Shown: piece by piece, positions 29,909 to 34,385 of the stretch | Numbering within the stretch: the first letter of the stretch is position 1 | Layout of the letters: every line of letters starts with the position of its first letter | NCBI GenBank assembly: GCA_902798425.1 | Contig: CADBWR010000045.1 | Coordinates: 1,176-35,560, forward strand | DNA from: an uncultured Bacteroidales bacterium | GTDB taxonomy: Bacteria > Bacteroidota > Bacteroidia > Bacteroidales > Bacteroidaceae | Reading direction: 5' to 3' | DNA length: 34,385 nucleotides | Notes under the pieces: model-generated | Databases searched by the model: none | Told to the model about the DNA's origin: nothing | Seen by the model: only the letters and a program-made list of their open reading frames with translations | Made by a program: the position numbers and the translations under genes

Positions 29909-32900
29909 TTATGCGTTGTACTCCTGCCAAGACTTGATCTTGATGTCGTCCTGACTCATGGCGGTGAAGGCTTCGATGAAGGCCTTGGCCAGACGGACGT
30001 TGGTCATCAGCGGAATGTTGTGGTCGATGGCACCACGACGGATGCGGTAGCCGTTGGTCAGCTCGCGCTTGGTGTGGTTCTTCGGCACATTGATGATGAG
30101 GTCGAACTGGTGGTCGGCAATCATGTTCATTACGTTGTTCTCGCCTTCCTCGTCAGGCCAGGCAACAGCGGTAGCTGCTACGCCATTGTCGTTGAAGAAC
30201 TTAGCGGTACCGCCAGTAGCGAAGACCTTGTAGCCCTTCTTGACCAGATTCTGTGCAGGCTCCAGCAGGCTGACCTTGCCCTTGGCACCACCTGAAGAAA
30301 TCAGAATGTTGGCACCTGGCTTCGGCATGCGGTAGCCCGTAGCGATGAGTGCGTTGAGCATAGCCTCATTGAGGTCGTCGCCCAAGCAACCTACCTCACC
30401 GGTAGAGCTCATGTCTACACCCAGTACGGGGTCGGCATTCTGCAGACGGGCAAATGAGAACTGGCTGGCCTTGACACCAATGCGGTCGATGTCGAACTCT
30501 GAGCTGTCTGGGCGAGAGTAGGGGGCATCGAGCATGATCTTCGTAGCGGTCTCGATGAAGTTGCGCTTCAGGATCTTAGATACGAAGGGGAATGAGCGAG
30601 AGGCACGCAGGTTACACTCGATAACCTTCACCTCGCGGTTCTTAGCCAGGAACTGGATATTGAATGGTCCGCTGATGTTCAGCTCGGCTGCAATCTTGCG
30701 GGCAATCTTCTTAATCTGGCGGATCGTAGAGAAGTAGATGTGCTGTGCGGGGAATACCATGGTAGCGTCACCAGAGTGTACACCGGCATACTCTACGTGC
30801 TCAGAGATGGCGTACTCAACGACCTCGCCCTTGTCGGCAACGGCGTCGAACTCAATCTCCTTGGTCTCCGTCATGAACTTAGAAATAACTACAGGGAACT
30901 CCTTAGACACCTCGGTAGCCATGTTGAGGAAGCGATGCAGCTCCTCGTCGTCGTAGCAGACGTTCATGGCAGCACCAGAGAGCACGTAAGAAGGACGTAC
31001 GAGGACGGGATAGCCTACCTCGTCGACAAACTCCTTGACGTCCTCGAAAGAGGTCAGTGCACGCCATGCGGGCTGGTCGATGCCCAACTTGTCGAGCATA
31101 GCAGAGAACTTGTCGCGGTTCTCGGCACGGTCGATGTCGACAGGGCTGGTACCCAATACGGGAACACCCTGGCGGTGCAACTTCATGGCGAGGTTGTTAG
31201 GTATCTGACCACCCACAGAGACAACAACACCACGGGGCTGCTCCAGGTCCATGACGTCGAGCACACGCTCCAGTGACAACTCGTCGAAGTAGAGACGGTC
31301 GCACATGTCGTAGTCGGTAGACACGGTCTCGGGGTTGTAGTTGATCATGATAGACTTGTAACCCAACTTGCGGGCAGTGTTGATGGCGTTGACTGAACAC
31401 CAGTCAAACTCTACCGAAGAACCGATGCGGTAGGCACCAGAGCCGAGGACGACAACAGACTTCTCGTTCTTGTAGTAGTTGATGTCGTGCGCTGCGGTAT
31501 AGACCTTACCGTCGGGCTGTGCGAAGGCAGGCGTGTGGGTGTAGGTGAAGTACAGGTAGTTGGTCAGCTCGGGATGCTCGCTTGCAACAGTGGGGATGCG
31601 CTTCACGCTGGGCAGGATGCCCTTCTCCTTACGGTACTGGCGAACCTGCAGGTTCTCCTTCTCCATATTGGTAGACTTGGTCTTCAGTACGAAGCGGGCT
31701 ATCTGGAAGTCAGAGAAACCGCACTGCTTAACCTCTAATAATAAGGTGTCGGGCAGTTCTTCCAACTTGTTATACTTCTGCAACTCGTGTTTCAGGTCGA
31801 CGATGTGCTTCAGACGCTCCAGGAACCAGACGTCAATCTTGGTCAGCTGTTCGATGCGCTCAATGGTGTAGCCCTCTTCCAGTGCCTGCGCAATAGCGAA
31901 GATGCGCAGGTCGGTGGGGTTTGCCAGTGCGTCGTCGAGGTCGTCGAACTTGGTATGGTCGTTGCCTACGAAACCGTGCATGCCCTGACCAATCATGCGC
32001 AGACCCTTCTGAATCATCTCTTCGAAAGAGCGGCCGATAGACATGATTTCACCTACAGACTTCATGCTGGAACCAATCTGACGGCTGACACCGGCAAACT
32101 TGGTGAGGTCCCAACGGGGAATCTTACAAATCATGTAGTCCAGCGAGGGAGCAACGTAGGCTGACGAGGTGGTGCCCATCTCGCCAATCTGGTCGAGGGT
32201 GTAACCCAGCGCAATCTTGGCAGCGACGAAGGCGAGGGGATAGCCCGTAGCCTTAGAAGCCAGTGCTGAAGAACGGCTCAGACGAGCGTTGATCTCGATG
32301 ATGCGGTAGTCGTTGGTCTCGGCATTGAAGGCAAACTGGATGTTGCACTCACCGACGATGCCTAAGTGACGTACGCACTTGATGGTGATGTCCTGCAGCA
32401 TCTTGACCTGCTCGGGTTTGAGTGAACAGGTAGGAGCGACGACGATGGACTCACCCGTGTGGATGCCCAGTGGGTCGAAGTTCTCCATAGAAGCTACGGT
32501 GAAGCAGTGGTCGTTGGCATCGCGGATGCACTCGAACTCAATCTCCTTCCAGCCCTTCAGCGACTCTTCTACGAGAATCTGAGGAGCAAAGGTGAAGGCG
32601 CTCTCGGCCAATTCCTTGAAGGCCTTCTCGTCAGGACAGATACCTGAGCCCAGACCACCCAGCGCATAGGCTGAACGAATCATAATGGGGAAACCAATCT
32701 CGTGGGCTGCCTTCAGGGCGTCGTCCATGTTCTCTACGGCATGGCTGACAGGAGTCTTCAGCTCAATCTCGTCCAGCTTCTTTACAAAAAGGTCGCGATC
32801 CTCAGTGTTCATAATAGCTTCAACACTTGTTCCAAGGACCTCGACACCATATTCTTTAAGAATGCCTTTCTGATACAGTTCTGTACCGCAGTTCAGAGCG

Positions 32901-33175
32901 GTCTGGCCGCCAAAGGCCAACAGAATGCCATCGGGCCGTTCTTTCTTAATGATTTCTGTAACGAAGTGGGTGGTAACGGGTTGGAAATAGACCTTGTCGG
33001 CTATACCTTCGGAAGTTTGGATGGTCGCGATGTTAGGATTTACCAAAACTGAGGAAATACCTTCTTCGCGGAGTGCTTTGAGAGCTTGGGAGCCAGAATA
33101 GTCAAACTCACCAGCCTGTCCGATTTTTAAGGCGCCAGAACCTAAGACCAACACCTTCTTGAGTTTTTTTGTCAT
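29909..33175 (-). CDS. carB: Carbamoyl-phosphate synthase large subunit
   Basis: Makes carbamoyl phosphate from bicarbonate, ammonia supplied by CarA, and two ATP, for pyrimidine and arginine synthesis. 1088 residues: N-terminal carboxyphosphate half (GSGALKIGQAGEFDYSGSQA, NPNIATIQTS), oligomerisation region, second ATP-grasp half (VVLGSGAYRIGSSVEFDW, NYNPETVSTDYD), and the C-terminal MGS-type allosteric domain (about 945-1088; GYKVFATGGTAKFF, NVPKNHTKRELTNGYRIRRGA). The frame continues upstream, with ATG also at 33202, but that lies almost at the predicted start of transcription, so ATG 33173-33175 (MTKKLKKVLVLG) is chosen. carA is not adjacent, and rpsA with its own terminator is upstream. 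Confidence 0.97.
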   Translation of the reverse strand: MTKKLKKVLVLGSGALKIGQAGEFDYSGSQALKALREEGISSVLVNPNIATIQTSEGIADKVYFQPVTTHFVTEIIKKERPDGILLAFGGQTALNCGTELYQKGILKEYGVEVLGTSVEAIMNTEDRDLFVKKLDEIELKTPVSHAVENMDDALKAAHEIGFPIMIRSAYALGGLGSGICPDEKAFKELAESAFTFAPQILVEESLKGWKEIEFECIRDANDHCFTVASMENFDPLGIHTGESIVVAPTCSLKPEQVKMLQDITIKCVRHLGIVGECNIQFAFNAETNDYRIIEINARLSRSSALASKATGYPLAFVAAKIALGYTLDQIGEMGTTSSAYVAPSLDYMICKIPRWDLTKFAGVSRQIGSSMKSVGEIMSIGRSFEEMIQKGLRMIGQGMHGFVGNDHTKFDDLDDALANPTDLRIFAIAQALEEGYTIERIEQLTKIDVWFLERLKHIVDLKHELQKYNKLEELPDTLLLEVKQCGFSDFQIARFVLKTKSTNMEKENLQVRQYRKEKGILPSVKRIPTVASEHPELTNYLYFTYTHTPAFAQPDGKVYTAAHDINYYKNEKSVVVLGSGAYRIGSSVEFDWCSVNAINTARKLGYKSIMINYNPETVSTDYDMCDRLYFDELSLERVLDVMDLEQPRGVVVSVGGQIPNNLAMKLHRQGVPVLGTSPVDIDRAENRDKFSAMLDKLGIDQPAWRALTSFEDVKEFVDEVGYPVLVRPSYVLSGAAMNVCYDDEELHRFLNMATEVSKEFPVVISKFMTETKEIEFDAVADKGEVVEYAISEHVEYAGVHSGDATMVFPAQHIYFSTIRQIKKIARKIAAELNISGPFNIQFLAKNREVKVIECNLRASRSFPFVSKILKRNFIETATKIMLDAPYSRPDSSEFDIDRIGVKASQFSFARLQNADPVLGVDMSSTGEVGCLGDDLNEAMLNALIATGYRMPKPGANILISSGGAKGKVSLLEPAQNLVKKGYKVFATGGTAKFFNDNGVAATAVAWPDEEGENNVMNMIADHQFDLIINVPKNHTKRELTNGYRIRRGAIDHNIPLMTNVRLAKAFIEAFTAMSQDDIKIKSWQEYNA

Positions 33176-33211
33176 ATCGTTTGCTGTGTTTGTTGGTTTC
33201 ATTCTGGGCTG

Positions 33212-33242
33212 CAAAGGTACGAAGAAAATGAGAAATAGCAAA
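33212..33242 (-). promoter_or_regulatory. Promoter of carB
   Basis: On the minus strand: -33 TTTG (33242-33239), gap of 19, -7 TACCTTTG (33219-33212). Transcription should start near 33205, giving a leader of about 30 bases to the ATG at 33175. Confidence 0.82.
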
Positions 33243-33261
33243 AGGATTTCTCATTTTTCTT

Positions 33262-33298
33262 AAAAAAAATGTAGGGAAGACACTGCTGTCTTCCCTAC
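33262..33298 (-). terminator. Rho-independent terminator of rpsA
   Basis: Perfect 12-bp stem GTAGGGAAGACA/TGTCTTCCCTAC (33271-33282 and 33287-33298), four-base loop, followed on the minus strand by a run of T (33269-33262). It lies 22 bases past the rpsA stop. Confidence 0.95.
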
Positions 33299-33319
33299 AC
33301 CTTAATATATATGCGCGAA

Positions 33320-34385
33320 TTATTCGCCTTTCTCCATCTGAGCCTTCAGCTGAGCAAGAACGTCGATGTCGCCCAGTGTGGTGCTGGCAGCAACATTCTC
33401 GATCTTTGGAGTGTCAGCCTTTGGAGCGCGAGCCTTCTTGGCAGCGGCCTTCTTCTCCTCACGCTGAGGATCCTCGAAGGTGCGGCTGTGAGACAGGATG
33501 ATGCGCTTAGAGTCCTTGTTGAACTCGATAACCTTGAAGGGCAGAACCTCACCGGCCTGAGCCTGTGAACCATCCTCCTTCTGCAGGTGCTTAGGAGTAG
33601 CGAAGCCCTCAACGTTCTCAGCGAGAGATACAACTGCGCCCTTCTCGAGCAGCTCAGTGATCTTACCCTCGTGGATAGAACCAACAGTGTACTGCTCCTC
33701 GAATACATCCCAAGGATTGTCCTCGAGCTGCTTGTGACCGAGAGAGAGACGGCGGTTCTCCTTGTCGATGTCGAGAACGATAACGTCGATCTCAGCACCA
33801 ACCTGAGTGAACTCTGAAGGATGCTTAACCTTCTTGGTCCAGCTGAGGTCGCTGATGTGAATCAGACCGTCAACACCTTCCTCGAGCTCTACGAATACAC
33901 CGAAGTTAGTGAAGTTGCGTACGCGAGCGGTGTGCTTGCTGCCAACAGGATACTTCACCTCGATAGCCTCCCAAGGATCTTCCTTCAGCTGCTTGATGCC
34001 GAGTGACATCTTGCGCTCGTCGCGGTCGAGAGTCAGGATGACTGCCTCGATCTCGTCGCCAACCTTCAGGAACTCCTGAGCTGAACGCAGGTGCTGGCTC
34101 CAAGACATCTCAGAAACGTGGATGAGACCCTCAACACCAGGCTGAATCTCAACGAATGCACCGTAGTCAGCGATAACGACTACCTTACCCTTTACGTGGT
34201 CGCCAACCTTGAGGTTAGGATCCAAAGCATCCCAAGGATGAGGAGTGAGCTGCTTCAGACCGAGAGCGATGCGCTTCTTCTCCTCGTCGAAGTCGAGGAT
34301 AACAACGTTGATCTTCTGGTCGAGCTCTACTACCTTGTGAGGATCGTCTACGCGGCCCCAAGAGAGGTCTGTGATGTGGATGAGT
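33320..34385 (-). CDS. rpsA: 30S ribosomal protein S1 (5' part outside the window)
   Basis: 354 C-terminal residues are visible; the frame is open to the window end at 34385, so the N-terminus is missing. At least four S1 (OB-fold) repeats are seen, the first partial: LIHITDLSWGRV; then VGDHVKGKVVVIADYGAFVEI with GLIHVSEMSW; then RVRNFTNFGVFVELEEGVDGLIHISDLSW; then a divergent last repeat (ITELLEKGAVVSLAENVEGFATP). A Lys/Ala-rich tail follows. S1 binds mRNA and aids initiation; in Bacteroidetes, where Shine-Dalgarno sequences are weak, S1 binding to AT-rich leaders is thought to matter more. The internal Met at 34225 is not the start. Confidence 0.96.
   Translation of the reverse strand, partial: LIHITDLSWGRVDDPHKVVELDQKINVVILDFDEEKKRIALGLKQLTPHPWDALDPNLKVGDHVKGKVVVIADYGAFVEIQPGVEGLIHVSEMSWSQHLRSAQEFLKVGDEIEAVILTLDRDERKMSLGIKQLKEDPWEAIEVKYPVGSKHTARVRNFTNFGVFVELEEGVDGLIHISDLSWTKKVKHPSEFTQVGAEIDVIVLDIDKENRRLSLGHKQLEDNPWDVFEEQYTVGSIHEGKITELLEKGAVVSLAENVEGFATPKHLQKEDGSQAQAGEVLPFKVIEFNKDSKRIILSHSRTFEDPQREEKKAAAKKARAPKADTPKIENVAASTTLGDIDVLAQLKAQMEKGE

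Overview
The window looks like chromosomal core genome of a Bacteroidales bacterium, most likely Prevotella or a close relative. The evidence is the gene set (bat operon, Bacteroidetes-type HtpG, L28, L33, YebC and S1), promoters of the Bacteroidetes type (TTTG, a gap of 19-20, then TAnnTTTG) in front of most transcription units, weak or absent Shine-Dalgarno sequences, and a restricted small-protein family (smalltalk). I see no phage, IS element, CRISPR array, tRNA or rRNA.

Layout. 1-512: tail of an unidentified + gene, a smalltalk-like mini-protein gene that has lost its stop codon through a 19-bp duplication, and two hairpin terminators. 547-2607 (-): htpG, divergent from an Agp-like secreted phosphatase (2730-4136). 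4190-6640: map, tsaD and a CinA-C/PncC gene. 6759-7246: ribosomal genes rpmB, rpmG and a beheaded DUF4295 gene. 7398-12720: a degenerate membrane sensor kinase, ftsY, rimO, an HU-like protein, and an HU domain joined to a membrane segment and a LysM-like domain. 12873-21117: the complete bat (aerotolerance) operon, moxR, DUF58, an Ig/DUF4381-like protein, batA, a batB-batC fusion and a batD-batE fusion, followed by a PAP2 phosphatase and an alarmone-synthetase-like gene up to 22882. 23023-26193: pheT and yebC. 26246-28244 (-): patatin-like, trmD and a lipoprotein. 28556-29821: metal permease with an HMA domain behind a 43-bp duplicated operator-like region. 29909-33175 (-): carB. 33320-34385 (-): rpsA, cut by the window end.

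The genes are mostly housekeeping: protein folding and N-terminal processing (htpG, map), tRNA modification and charging (tsaD, trmD, pheT), ribosome building and modification (rpmB, rpmG, rimO, rpsA), membrane targeting (ftsY), pyrimidine/arginine precursor supply (carB), envelope stress (bat) and metal efflux.

The most unusual signals are non-coding or structural. First, short tandem arrays, mostly of period 7, occupy many gene junctions. Their unit sequences differ from locus to locus, they often run from one gene's stop codon to the next gene's start, and two further arrays lie inside coding linkers. Second, three small conserved genes (rpmB, the DUF4295 gene, yebC) carry clean internal or 5' deletions of about 57-90 bp. 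Third, a 19-bp duplication removes the stop codon of the smalltalk gene. These should be checked against raw reads, since an assembly artefact is the main competing explanation for the last two. Family comparisons are from memory; no database search was run.
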